This document shows, piece by piece, positions 9,206-17,231 of a DNA stretch of 64,000 nt. The DNA lies in NCBI RefSeq assembly GCF_003429105.1, contig NZ_QVTD01000005.1, forward strand, positions 248,001 to 312,000. Direction: 5' to 3'. Numbering within the stretch: the first letter of the stretch is position 1; each line of letters begins with the position of its first letter. This DNA comes from Peribacillus glennii. Lineage in GTDB: Bacteria > Bacillota > Bacilli > Bacillales > DSM-1321. The position numbers and the translations under genes are program-made. Below the pieces are notes generated by a model that was not told the DNA's origin, searched no databases, and saw only the letters and a program-made list of their open reading frames with translations.

Positions 9206-9922
9206 ATGGAATCATTAAAAGGAAAAACGGCTTTGATTACCGGGGCAGGCAGAGGGATAGGAAGAGCTGCTGCAATTGCGCTGGCAAAGGAAGGCGTACA
9301 TATAGGAATGATTGGGTTGAACATGGACAACCTTGAAAAAGTAAGCGAGGAATTGGCGGAGTATGGGGTGACCGTATCAGCGGCTGTTGCAGATGTGTCA
9401 AATCTTGATTCTGTAGAGCATGCGGTGGAGCATATCAAATCAGACCTGGATTCGATCGATATCCTGATAAACAATGCCGGGACTGCCAAATTTGGCGGTT
9501 TTCTTGAATTGTCTCCGGAAGAGTGGGAGAAAATCATCCGCGTTAACTTAATGGGTGTTTATAATGTCACAAGGGCTGTGTTACCTGGCATGATCGAAAA
9601 GAAATCGGGCGATATCATCAATATTTCGTCAACGGCCGGACAAAAAGGAGCACCCGTTACGAGTGCTTACAGCGCGTCCAAGTTTGGTGTCCTTGGCTTG
9701 ACCGAGTCGCTAATGCTGGAGGTTAGAAAGCATAATATCCGTGTATCCGCATTGACGCCAAGTACCGTTTCAACCGATTTAGCGTTCGAGAACAACCTGA
9801 CCGACGGGAATCCGGAGAAAGTAATGCAGCCGGAAGACCTAGCTGAACTGATTGTGGCCCAATTAAAACTGAACCCAAGGGTATTGATCAAATCAGCGGG
9901 AATGTGGTCTACAAATCCATAA
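9206..9922 (+). CDS. Short-chain dehydrogenase/reductase, FabG-like
   Basis: This 238-aa cytoplasmic oxidoreductase has the classical SDR signatures: cofactor loop [10 protein letters not shown] near residues 14-23, NNAG near 88-91, catalytic Ser in NISSTAG and YSASKFG with the active Tyr and Lys. It resembles 3-oxoacyl-ACP reductases, but substrate specificity in this family cannot be read from sequence. The frame stays open 20 codons upstream, but the ATG at 9206 has AGGAGGGG in front and starts [15 protein letters not shown] as the family expects. It has its own terminator and no operon partner. Confidence 0.88.
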   Translation: MESLKGKTALITGAGRGIGRAAAIALAKEGVHIGMIGLNMDNLEKVSEELAEYGVTVSAAVADVSNLDSVEHAVEHIKSDLDSIDILINNAGTAKFGGFLELSPEEWEKIIRVNLMGVYNVTRAVLPGMIEKKSGDIINISSTAGQKGAPVTSAYSASKFGVLGLTESLMLEVRKHNIRVSALTPSTVSTDLAFENNLTDGNPEKVMQPEDLAELIVAQLKLNPRVLIKSAGMWSTNP

Positions 9923-9982
9923 ACATGTAAAGATTTAGGATGTGAGATGCTTAAGCAAATGGCTCCCATTTCTTTGATAAGC

Positions 9983-10024
9983 AAAGGTCCAACGGAAACT
10001 ATCTCTTCCTTGGACCTTTTTTTC
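9983..10024 (+). terminator. Terminator of the dehydrogenase gene
   Basis: AAAGGTCCAA pairs with TTGGACCTTT, followed by a T run. It overlaps the 3' end of the convergent VTT-domain gene. Confidence 0.85.
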
Positions 10025-10643
10025 GTAAAAAAACTAAAAGAAAGAACAGAGAAACAATACCCGCAATAACTTTCCCCTGCCATTCCCAATGAAGCACCTG
10101 CTGAACCGAATAGGCTTCCAGCAATAACGCCGGCACCTTCCCAATCGTGCTGGCAATAGAAAAATTAACAAGAGTCATTTTGCTTGCGGCACCAGCTAAG
10201 GTTACAAACCCCGATGGAACAAGGGGGAATAATCGCAGAGCAAGTATCAATAAAAACGCTTCAAGCCCCTTGCTTTTTTGCAGCTTTTTGATATACCTGT
10301 TTTGATGCCCATCTTCCCGCAAAAACCTGCGTATGCCCTTTCGGTACAAATAAAAGCTTATAATAGCGCCGAGTGCTTCTCCTAGAATGGAAATGGTCAC
10401 TCCGTTTAAAAAGCCAAAAAACATGATATTGGCCGCCGTTAAGAAAACGCTCGGGACAATGCCCAGTAAAGAGATTATAATATTTAAAAAAATACTGAGC
10501 CAAATGGCGTATCCGGAATACTCTGCAAACCAGTTTGCTACCTGATCCTCCATATCCCCCACCTTCCCCTTTCTGTAATAAAAATATAAACCAACCAGAA
10601 AAAACAGTCCCGCCAAAGTTACCAGAAACAAAAAATGCCCCAC
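9999..10643 (-). CDS. TVP38/TMEM64 (VTT domain) membrane protein
   Basis: This 214-aa protein has several membrane segments and the VTT-family signature, GEALGAIISFYLYRKG followed by LRLFPLVPSGFVTLAGAASKM. The family is related to DedA and proposed to act in lipid transport or envelope homeostasis; the specific role here is unknown. The reading starts at a GTG at 10643, which lacks a good ribosome site. A start at 10553 has AAGGTGGGGG but would lose the clear first membrane segment, so I keep the longer form with doubt. It ends the cluster that begins with the formate channel, 30 bp after the small zinc-ribbon gene. Confidence 0.8.
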   Translation of the reverse strand: MGHFLFLVTLAGLFFLVGLYFYYRKGKVGDMEDQVANWFAEYSGYAIWLSIFLNIIISLLGIVPSVFLTAANIMFFGFLNGVTISILGEALGAIISFYLYRKGIRRFLREDGHQNRYIKKLQKSKGLEAFLLILALRLFPLVPSGFVTLAGAASKMTLVNFSIASTIGKVPALLLEAYSVQQVLHWEWQGKVIAGIVSLFFLLVFLRKKGPRKR

Positions 10644-10673
10644 TCATGTTTTCCATAAGTAAGGCATTTATTA

Positions 10674-10811
10674 TCATTCGAGAATATCCGGTGGTGCATG
10701 GAATTTCCGGTCTTCCTGGCATGTTTCACATAGATGGAGGTGGGAGGCGCCAACCAGGTCCTCGGCGCTCTCCATTGCTTCTTCATTTCCGCAAATTTCA
10801 CATTTTCTCAT
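10674..10811 (-). CDS. Small zinc-ribbon protein, 45 aa
   Basis: A 45-codon gene starts at 10811 with a strong GGAGGCGG ribosome site. The peptide has two CxxC pairs, MRKCEICGNEEA and HLCETCQEDRKF, spaced like a small treble-clef or zinc ribbon, and ends in an acidic PPDILE tail. It lies between the HMA-like gene and the VTT membrane gene on the same strand. No family name is recognised. The ribosome site, the Cys spacing and the position in a tight gene run make it likely real. Confidence 0.7.
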   Translation of the reverse strand: MRKCEICGNEEAMESAEDLVGASHLHLCETCQEDRKFHAPPDILE

Positions 10812-10843
10812 AGGCCGCCTCCTTAAAATAATTATGAAAGTGG

Positions 10844-11068
10844 TTACTGTTCAAAAGAACCGGACGCAACTTCATAGCCGTTATCTAAAAGTCTCCGTTC
10901 AAAGTCCTGTAATTGGGCCATCCTGTTGTCAAAGGTTAATTTCGCCCGATTTCGTGAAAGATCCACCTCAACTCTTCCAATCCCCCATACATCTTCCAGG
11001 GCGCTCATAATTCTGTCAGCATCGGCCTGGTCTTGCATATTCTTGATCACAATAACCGCTTCTTCCAC
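10844..11068 (-). CDS. HMA-like small protein lacking the metal-binding CxxC
   Basis: This 74-aa protein has the size and pattern of a heavy-metal-associated (ferredoxin-like) domain: beta strand VIVIKNM, a helix ADRIMSALEDVWG, then RVEVDLSRNRAKLTFDN and a C-terminal GYEV. The usual GMxCxxC metal loop is replaced by NMQDQADAD, so it should not bind copper in the known way. It starts at GTG 11068 after AAGGGTGA, 6 bp downstream of the DUF1641 gene. It is probably co-transcribed with the formate dehydrogenase genes, and a role as an assembly or partner protein is possible but unproven. Confidence 0.75.
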   Translation of the reverse strand: MEEAVIVIKNMQDQADADRIMSALEDVWGIGRVEVDLSRNRAKLTFDNRMAQLQDFERRLLDNGYEVASGSFEQ

Positions 11069-11074
11069 TGCCGT

Positions 11075-11575
11075 TCACCCTTTCTTTTGCTCCTTGTTCT
11101 GTAGAAACACCTCGCCCATTCCTTCCAATAAACCAAGCATGGATGTCATAGCTGCCCTGCTTTCCGGGCTTCGCAGCCTTCTGCTAAGCGCCCAAATCGA
11201 TTGCTTTTCGCCATTTTCGCCTGTGTTTGATAGCCGCTTTAGGCCGCTGCCAACCGCATCGAGTAACGTATTTAACTGACCGGGCTGCAGGGCTCCCAAG
11301 AACCCCACAGCACCCATTGCATTCTTAATAATATTGTGCATGCCCGGCTGGTTTATTTGCTGAATGGCTATTGCGCCTACTTCAGTGCGCTGTTCCAGGA
11401 GAGCGTGTACAGCTTCGAGCGCTTTCATTTCATGAAGTCCCTTTAATATCCCAAGAGTTTTCATGATTGCTTCCTGGTTTTCGGCAACCTCCCTCATGAT
11501 GCTGGCTATTGCCTGATCCTGTTCTTCCTGTACATTCGGGACAGTTTTACTAATTTGCCTGATTGCTCTGGCCAT
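11075..11575 (-). CDS. yjgD: DUF1641 protein, YjgD-like
   Basis: This 166-aa helical protein carries the DUF1641 pattern near its middle (GAVGFLGALQPGQLNTLLDAVGSGLKRL). In B. subtilis the homologous yjgD follows yjgC, a formate dehydrogenase-like gene, and the same order is seen here. The DUF1641 family is consistently found beside FdhA-type enzymes, but its function is not established. I chose the ATG at 11575 because AAAGGGGG sits seven bases before it; an ATG six bases further upstream touches the ribosome site. It overlaps the end of the formate dehydrogenase gene by 26 bp, which suggests translational coupling. Confidence 0.85.
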   Translation of the reverse strand: MARAIRQISKTVPNVQEEQDQAIASIMREVAENQEAIMKTLGILKGLHEMKALEAVHALLEQRTEVGAIAIQQINQPGMHNIIKNAMGAVGFLGALQPGQLNTLLDAVGSGLKRLSNTGENGEKQSIWALSRRLRSPESRAAMTSMLGLLEGMGEVFLQNKEQKKG

Positions 11576-14531
11576 AATCATCCCCCTTTATCTCAAACAG
11601 TTGATCAATCGGTTTGTAATCTTCCCTCTGCCATTTTTCTTCCACCCTGACGCTGATTTGCGGCATCCGGTTTCCGTACCGGTGATTTTCCCTCGGCAGC
11701 GGCCGTTCGCCTTCCTGTTTGATTACCTCCATTTTGACACCCATTTCCTTATAGGCAGGCGTATGGGTGATTAAATCATGGTAGCTGCTCGTCAGTTTGT
11801 TTACAGCCTCGATATCCTCTCTCGAGTGCATTGGCAAGTACAGCTCATCGCCTTTCACCCGGTCAGTCACAATCGCACGCACCTCAACGTAACCATAAGG
11901 AGACGTCAAGCCAACCAAGGTGCCGTCCTGAATATTGCGCTCTTTCGCCAATTGATGCGAAACCTCCAGCCACAAATCCGGCACCTTATGGGTAATGCCT
12001 TCTGTACGATATGTCAAATTTCCTTCGTGGAAATGTTCCAGGATACGCCCGTTATTCAAATGCAGGTCAAACTCTTCCCCTGCAAAAACAGGAGGTGTCC
12101 AGTCAACCGGTACGAATCTTGCTTTGCCGTCAGCGAAAGCGAATTTCTCTGTGTATAGCAATGGAGTATCTGTTCCATCCGGTGCTACAGGCCAAACAAG
12201 GCTATTCCATCCCTCAAGACGATCGTAGCTTACACCTGCAAAGAGCGGGGCCAGGCTTGCCGCTTCATCCATAATTTCTGACGGATGGTTGTAATTCCAA
12301 TTCGCACCCATGCGATTGGCAATCAGCTGGAAGATCTGCCAATCAGGCTTGGCCTCACCTAGCGGCTCGAAAACTTTATGGAACCTTTGAATCCTGCGTT
12401 CTGTATTAACGAAAGTGCCATCCTTTTCAAGGCTCGGGGCTGCAGGCAAAACAACATCAGCAAATTGAGCCGTTCTGCTAAAGAAAATGTCCTGGACTAC
12501 AAAAAAGTCAAGCTTTTCAAAAGCAGAGTGCACGTGATTGATGTTCGAATCCACCAACGCCATTTCTTCCCCGAAAAGGTACATCGCTTTTATCGTGCCT
12601 TTATGGATGCCTTCTACCATTTGATGGTTGTTATAGCCGGGATCTTCAGGCAAGGATACTCCCCATGCTTTTTCATAACGCTCACGCACTTTTGGGTCTT
12701 GAACAGCTTCATATCCCGGGAACCAGGCCGGCATTGTGCCGAAATCACAGGCGCCCTGGACGTTATTGTGCCCCCTCAAAGGATAGGCACCGGTACCCGT
12801 ACGCCCATAATTTCCGGTAACCAGCAATAGGTTGGATATTGCAGTACTCGCATCAGTAGCACCGGAATGTTGCGTGATTCCCATCGCCCATAAAATACAT
12901 GTTCCTTTTGACTCGTGAATCATGTTTGCGATGGTTAGCAGCTCATCCATGGAAATTCCTGTTTTTTCAACGGCATATTCCAGAGTGAATTTTTCAAGGC
13001 TTTTTCTCAGTTCCTCAAAGCCGTTCACTCTGTTTTCAATAAACTCCCGATCCTCCCATCCTTGATCAAGGATATATTTTGTGACGGCGTTTAACCAAAT
13101 AAGATCGGTACTTGGTTTTGGATGAATAAATACATCCGCGCGTTGTGCGAGCTCGTTTTCCCTTAAATCGACCACAATTAATTTTTGCCCGTGCAGCTTA
13201 TGGGCTCGTTTCACCCGTGTGGATAAAACAGGATGGGATTCCGCCGGGTTTGCACCTATAACAATCACCAGATCGGCTGCGACGATATCCTTCATCGTCC
13301 CTGAATCACCGCCATGGCCCACAGTTCTAAGAAGCCCGGCTGTGGCCGGTGACTGGCAATAACGTGAGCAATTGTCAATATTATTCGTCCCCATGATGCT
13401 TCTGGCAAACTTCTGGAATAAGAAATTCTCTTCATTGGAGCACTTGGACGAAGCTATGTATCCAATTGAATCTGGTCCGTGCTCTTTTTTAATTCCACCC
13501 AGCTTTTCTGCTATTAAATCAATAGCTTCTTCCCAGGTAGCCTCGACAAACTCATCACCACGCCGAATTAAAGGTTTAGTCAAGCGATCTTCGCTGTTCA
13601 CAAATCCCCAGCCGTACTTGCCTTTTACACACGTGGATATACCGTTCACCGGTGCTTCCTCAGAAGGCTGTATTTTTAAGATTTCCCTGTCCTGTGTCCA
13701 AACTTCAAAGCTGCAGCCTACGCCGCAATACGTACATACTGTTTTTGTCCGCTTAATTTTAGCCTTCCTCATGGAGGCCTCTACTTCGGAAATCGCAAAG
13801 ATTTCTCTATATCCCGGCTCTACTTCTTTGGTTAAGTCGATCATTGGCCCGAGAATTTTCGGAGGGATTCCGGTTAAGAACCCTGCTTCACCAAGCATTG
13901 ATTTATCCATTAACGCATTACATGGACACACATTGACGCAGTGGCCACAAGATACGCAGGAGGATTCGTCGATCGGCACATCGTTATCCCAAATTACACG
14001 GGGTACCTCCCGGCTCCAATCAATACTCAATGTTTCATTTACCTGCAGGTCCTGGCAGGCCTCCACGCATCGGCCGCAAAGAATACATTGATCCGGTTCA
14101 TAGCGGTAGAACGGATGGGACATATCAGGCGGATAAGGCTTAGCCTCAAAAGGGTAAGCCTGATGGGAAAGTTCCATATATTCTACCGTATTATGAACCG
14201 TACAATTGCCGTTATTGTTATCGCAGACGGTACAGTATAATTCATGATTCTTCAGGATTCGCGACATCGCCTCGTACTGGGCTTCCTTCACAGTTTCTGA
14301 ATGGGTATCCACAGTCATCCCTGGCTCTACCTTCGTCGCACATGCACGGACCATCTTCCCACCCGCATTCACAAAACAAGTATCACAGCTTTGGATCGTC
14401 CCAAGGTTAGGATGATAACAAACACTCGGAATAAACAACTCCTGGGACTTGGCCACATCCAAAATCGTCTGGCCCGCCTCGGCAGTAAACTCCTGCCCAT
14501 CAATCTCAACCGAAAACTTCCCTTCGTTCAT
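11550..14531 (-). CDS. yjgC: Formate dehydrogenase alpha subunit, Cys (non-selenium) type
   Basis: This 993-aa molybdopterin enzyme should oxidise formate to CO2. From the N-terminus: a 2Fe-2S domain (CYHPNLGTIQSCDTC, about 38-52), an NADH-dehydrogenase G-like Cys/His segment (CTVCDNNNGNC), two 4Fe-4S clusters (CILCGRCVEAC and CVSCGHCVNVCPC), and the catalytic Fe4S4/Mo-bisPGD domain beginning CTYCGVGCSFEV near 272. The metal ligand position that is selenocysteine in E. coli FdhF is cysteine here (NNIDNCSRYCQSPATAGL). GATDASTAISNLLLVTGNYGRTGTG is a further family signature. It starts at ATG 14531 after AAGGAGG. Upstream lies the FNT formate channel, separated by a 39-bp repeat array; downstream is the overlapping yjgD homologue. 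Confidence 0.95.
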   Translation of the reverse strand: MNEGKFSVEIDGQEFTAEAGQTILDVAKSQELFIPSVCYHPNLGTIQSCDTCFVNAGGKMVRACATKVEPGMTVDTHSETVKEAQYEAMSRILKNHELYCTVCDNNNGNCTVHNTVEYMELSHQAYPFEAKPYPPDMSHPFYRYEPDQCILCGRCVEACQDLQVNETLSIDWSREVPRVIWDNDVPIDESSCVSCGHCVNVCPCNALMDKSMLGEAGFLTGIPPKILGPMIDLTKEVEPGYREIFAISEVEASMRKAKIKRTKTVCTYCGVGCSFEVWTQDREILKIQPSEEAPVNGISTCVKGKYGWGFVNSEDRLTKPLIRRGDEFVEATWEEAIDLIAEKLGGIKKEHGPDSIGYIASSKCSNEENFLFQKFARSIMGTNNIDNCSRYCQSPATAGLLRTVGHGGDSGTMKDIVAADLVIVIGANPAESHPVLSTRVKRAHKLHGQKLIVVDLRENELAQRADVFIHPKPSTDLIWLNAVTKYILDQGWEDREFIENRVNGFEELRKSLEKFTLEYAVEKTGISMDELLTIANMIHESKGTCILWAMGITQHSGATDASTAISNLLLVTGNYGRTGTGAYPLRGHNNVQGACDFGTMPAWFPGYEAVQDPKVRERYEKAWGVSLPEDPGYNNHQMVEGIHKGTIKAMYLFGEEMALVDSNINHVHSAFEKLDFFVVQDIFFSRTAQFADVVLPAAPSLEKDGTFVNTERRIQRFHKVFEPLGEAKPDWQIFQLIANRMGANWNYNHPSEIMDEAASLAPLFAGVSYDRLEGWNSLVWPVAPDGTDTPLLYTEKFAFADGKARFVPVDWTPPVFAGEEFDLHLNNGRILEHFHEGNLTYRTEGITHKVPDLWLEVSHQLAKERNIQDGTLVGLTSPYGYVEVRAIVTDRVKGDELYLPMHSREDIEAVNKLTSSYHDLITHTPAYKEMGVKMEVIKQEGERPLPRENHRYGNRMPQISVRVEEKWQREDYKPIDQLFEIKGDDYGQSNQAN

Positions 14532-14552
14532 TACTCAAACCTCCTTATTTTG

Positions 14553-14826
14553 GGGATACACCCCCACTCCTTTAACGCATTACCTTACCGGGGGTCAGTC
14601 CCCCATCCCTTTAACGCGTTACCTTGCCGGGGGTCAGTCCCCCATCCCTTTATCGCGTTACCTTGCCGGGGGTCAGTCCCCCATCCCTTTAACGCATTAC
14701 CTTGCCGGGGGTCAGTCCCCCATCCCTTTAACGCATTACCTTGCCGGGGGTCAGTCCCCCATCCCTGTAACGCATTACCTTACCGGGGGTCAGTCCCCAT
14801 TCTTCAACCGCATTCTTTAACCCCGT
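14553..14826. repeat. 39-bp tandem repeat array between the formate channel and dehydrogenase genes
   Basis: GGGGGTCAGTCCCC begins at 14590, 14629, 14668, 14707, 14746 and 14785, an exact 39-bp period, with a decayed unit before and after. Each unit also carries TTTAACGCATTACCTT(A/G)CC. The units are near-identical and have no spacers. The same elements occur singly at 19741, 32129, 33536, 36852 and 59685. Each unit could form a short GGGG/CCCC hairpin in the fdh transcript. Confidence 0.92.
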
Positions 14827-14837
14827 CTAGCTATTTC

Positions 14838-15626
14838 TTATTTGGTTGATGCTCGCGGTTCGTTCTTGAGATAGGCTAACCAATAAAATAAAGAGACAAA
14901 CATGGTTCCTCCTATTACATTGCCAATAAATACAGGAACAAAATTTTTCAGATAATCCATCCAAGTCAAATGGCCTGAAAAAATCGCCGCAGGAATGACA
15001 AACATATTGGCGACAACGTGTTGGAAGCCTACAGCGACGAACCCCATGATCGGGAACCATATCGCCAGAATCTTCCCGCTCATTTCTTCAGATCCATACG
15101 AAAGCCAAATCGCTAGCCCCACCAACCAATTGCAGCCGATCGCTGAAACAAGTGCGGCCCAAAATTCCTGGTCCACTTTGGACTGTGCCACGGTGACCGT
15201 CTTTGCCAGATAAGGCTCAGTATTCGTCAGTCCAGCGATATGCCCAAAAAAGTATGCTACAAAAAGGGCGCCAATCAAATTTGCAATCGTAATGATTATC
15301 CAGTTTTTCAGGAGACTCCCCAGTGAAACCTTTTTAGTAAAAAAGGCCATTGAAACAGCCATCATATTCCCGGTCACCAACTCAGCCCCCGCCAGTATAG
15401 TTAAGATGAGGCCGAGCGGAAAAACCGCAGCACCAATAAAGCTTCCAAACGTTCCCCATTCATGAGGCAAATTGGCGATAACCCGTATGTCCAGAAGATA
15501 ACCCAAAGAAATAAACGCCCCTCCAAGAAAGCCAAGGACCAGCATGCTCAGAAGCGAAAGGTTCGCTTTATGTGTCCCAGATTCTATTGCGGCTTCGGCA
15601 ATGCGATGCGGCGGTCGATATCCCAT
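14838..15626 (-). CDS. Formate/nitrite transporter (FNT family channel)
   Basis: This pentameric channel moves formate (or nitrite) across the cytoplasmic membrane. The protein (262 aa from the chosen start) shows six hydrophobic segments and the FNT signatures: GGAFISLGYLL near the N-terminus, AGAELVTGNMM in the second half-helix, and GFQHVVANMFVIPAAI with the central His and Asn. Its place directly before formate dehydrogenase makes formate the likely substrate. Two starts are possible: ATG 15635 and ATG 15626. AAAGGGAG gives better spacing to the second. It is first in the run of six minus-strand genes ending with the VTT protein. Confidence 0.9.
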   Translation of the reverse strand: MGYRPPHRIAEAAIESGTHKANLSLLSMLVLGFLGGAFISLGYLLDIRVIANLPHEWGTFGSFIGAAVFPLGLILTILAGAELVTGNMMAVSMAFFTKKVSLGSLLKNWIIITIANLIGALFVAYFFGHIAGLTNTEPYLAKTVTVAQSKVDQEFWAALVSAIGCNWLVGLAIWLSYGSEEMSGKILAIWFPIMGFVAVGFQHVVANMFVIPAAIFSGHLTWMDYLKNFVPVFIGNVIGGTMFVSLFYWLAYLKNEPRASTK

Positions 15627-15846
15627 TTCATTCACTCCCTTTCGTCGGCGTACCGAAAAGCACTAAGCTTCTCAATCCGCACTAAATCTAACTACGCTCA
15701 GGTTTCGCCTGAAAAAGGCTTGCCAATCAGCGAGCGGTCTAATACGTATAATCTTTACTTCTTCGGGGAGAATTATGAATAATTGTCAATTAAAAAAACA
15801 AACTTTATCAGGAAACAGTTCAGATGCAGCCAGAAAGGGGGGATTT

Positions 15847-16119
15847 ATGATGGATATGGAAAAATTGTATCAACGCGTTCATACAATGATTATGTCATCT
15901 TCCAAGGCACCAAAGTATATGTCTATATCATCTGTGAAGGTTGCGGATATATTCGGCGTGACGCCAGGGGAAATCGAGAAGGGGTTGCAGGAGTTGGTGG
16001 AGTCGGGGAGATTGACGAAATCAAAACTGCAGGACCCGCCGCACAATGTGATTTACCAGATTCCCGGGGTAACCACAAATAGAGTTGGAGGCAGCGAAAA
16101 TAGCATTCAACAAGCTTAA
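15847..16119 (+). CDS. Small protein with possible winged-helix fold
   Basis: This 90-aa protein starts at ATG 15847, with AAAGGGGGG just upstream; the frame is open further upstream but without a ribosome site. The sequence KYMSISSVKVADIFGVTPGEIEKGLQELVESGRL reads like a winged helix-turn-helix, followed by a hydrophobic strand NVIYQIPG and a polar tail. It diverges from the formate channel gene, so it could be a local regulator, though no family name is recognised. A second ATG three bases downstream is an alternative start. Confidence 0.7.
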   Translation: MMDMEKLYQRVHTMIMSSSKAPKYMSISSVKVADIFGVTPGEIEKGLQELVESGRLTKSKLQDPPHNVIYQIPGVTTNRVGGSENSIQQA

Positions 16120-16300
16120 TAACAAAAATTAACATGCGTATACAGTAGGGATCCTCATTTCTAAAAACCTATTTCAAGCATGGATCTCTGTCCCATGCAA
16201 TAGCGGCATCTCGATTCAGGTCATATTTCGTGCAAATATTCGAGAATTAAACTGAAATTGATGTCACGATGTTCTCATGATTTCAAAGCTGTACTTCACA

Positions 16301-16356
16301 AAAAGAAAAAACCCCTTCCGATTAAACGCGAAGTTCCGCTAATCTAACCGGAAGGG
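16301..16356 (-). terminator. Terminator of the chemotaxis operon
   Basis: CCCTTCCG (16313-16320) and CGGAAGGG (16349-16356) form a stem. On the minus strand it is followed by a run of T (A tract at 16301-16311), 23 bp after the cheY stop. Confidence 0.75.
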
Positions 16357-16378
16357 CTTTGCCCTGAAATATTTTGTA

Positions 16379-16735
16379 TTATAAAAACTTTCGCAGTGCC
16401 TCTTCAATCCTGTCCGCCGAAAAAGGCTTGACTAAAAAATCCTTGGCACCGGCCTGTATTGCTTCAACGACCATTTGCTGCTGGCCCATTGCCGAACACA
16501 TGATGATCTTTGCTTCCGGATCATTTTTCTTAATTTCCTTCACCGCATTAACCCCATCCATTTCAGGCATGGTGATGTCCATTGTCACAAGATCAGGCCG
16601 AAGTTCAATGTATTTTTCAACTGCTATCCTGCCGTTTTCAGCCTCACCTACGACTTCATGGCCGGCCTTTGTAATCATATCCCTTAACTGGAGTCTCATA
16701 AAAGCGGCGTCATCCGTAATTAATATTCTTCCCAT
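16379..16735 (-). CDS. cheY: Chemotaxis response regulator CheY
   Basis: This 118-aa single-domain receiver has no output domain. The acidic pocket is Asp8-Asp9, the phospho-acceptor Asp53 lies in TMDITMPEMDG, the switch Ser in MCSAMG and the conserved Lys103 in LVKPFS. Phosphorylated CheY binds the flagellar switch; in Bacillus this promotes counter-clockwise, smooth swimming. It is the last gene of the minus-strand set mcp-cheX-cheA-cheW-cheY. In B. subtilis cheY sits inside the big fla/che operon, so this is either a relocated or a second copy. Confidence 0.95.
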   Translation of the reverse strand: MGRILITDDAAFMRLQLRDMITKAGHEVVGEAENGRIAVEKYIELRPDLVTMDITMPEMDGVNAVKEIKKNDPEAKIIMCSAMGQQQMVVEAIQAGAKDFLVKPFSADRIEEALRKFL

Positions 16736-16770
16736 TTGAACAAATCCACTCCCTGCTATCGGACTATGCG

Positions 16771-17220
16771 TTATCCCTTTTGTATGTTATGAAGCTCTTC
16801 TAAGCTAATTAACCGATCAAGATGGACCATCATGAATAAGCGGTCCCCGATTTTCACGACACCTTTCAGGTACTCCCTGTCCGTTCCGGAGATGGTTTCA
16901 GGCGCCGGCTCAATCTGATCCTGGTGAATATCGATAACATCATTTGCTGTGTCTACTATCAGCCCGATGATAACACCGTTTACTGAGACGATTAAAAACC
17001 TTGTTTCCTTCTGGTATTGGGATGGGCCCATCCCGAATCGTTCTTTCAGATCAATAATCGGAGTCACCTCGCCTCGCATATTCATGACCCCTTTAACAAA
17101 AGGAGGCAACCCGGGCACCCTAGTAATCTTTTGTACTCGCTCGATCGATTGCACTTGCCTGACATCAATAGCATATTCTTCATCATTTATTTGAAAAACA
17201 ATGACCTTTAAGGGAACCAT
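16771..17220 (-). CDS. cheW: Chemotaxis coupling protein CheW
   Basis: This 149-aa cytoplasmic adaptor links receptors to CheA. It is a single CheW domain with the pattern VFQINDEEYAIDVRQVQSIE at the N-terminus, VPGLPPFVKGVMNMRGEVTPIIDL in the middle and GLIVDTANDVIDI later. The ATG at 17220 follows GGGAGGAA. It lies 11 bp after cheA and 35 bp before cheY, clearly the same operon. No fused receiver is present, so it is CheW rather than CheV. Confidence 0.95.
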   Translation of the reverse strand: MVPLKVIVFQINDEEYAIDVRQVQSIERVQKITRVPGLPPFVKGVMNMRGEVTPIIDLKERFGMGPSQYQKETRFLIVSVNGVIIGLIVDTANDVIDIHQDQIEPAPETISGTDREYLKGVVKIGDRLFMMVHLDRLISLEELHNIQKG

Positions 17221-17231
17221 TTCGTTCCTCC

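Noticed and set aside
10261-10722. 153-aa minus-strand ORF overlapping the VTT gene
   Set aside because: Another frame of the VTT gene with no family pattern and an implausible composition.
14553-14826. CRISPR-like array
   Set aside because: The whole 39-bp unit repeats; there are no unique spacers and no cas genes.
14301-14849. Plus-strand ORFs of 123-182 aa with repeated RGSVPHPFNALPC units
   Set aside because: They are translations of the 39-bp DNA repeat; the period is a multiple of three, so all frames stay open. No ribosome site and antisense to the formate genes.
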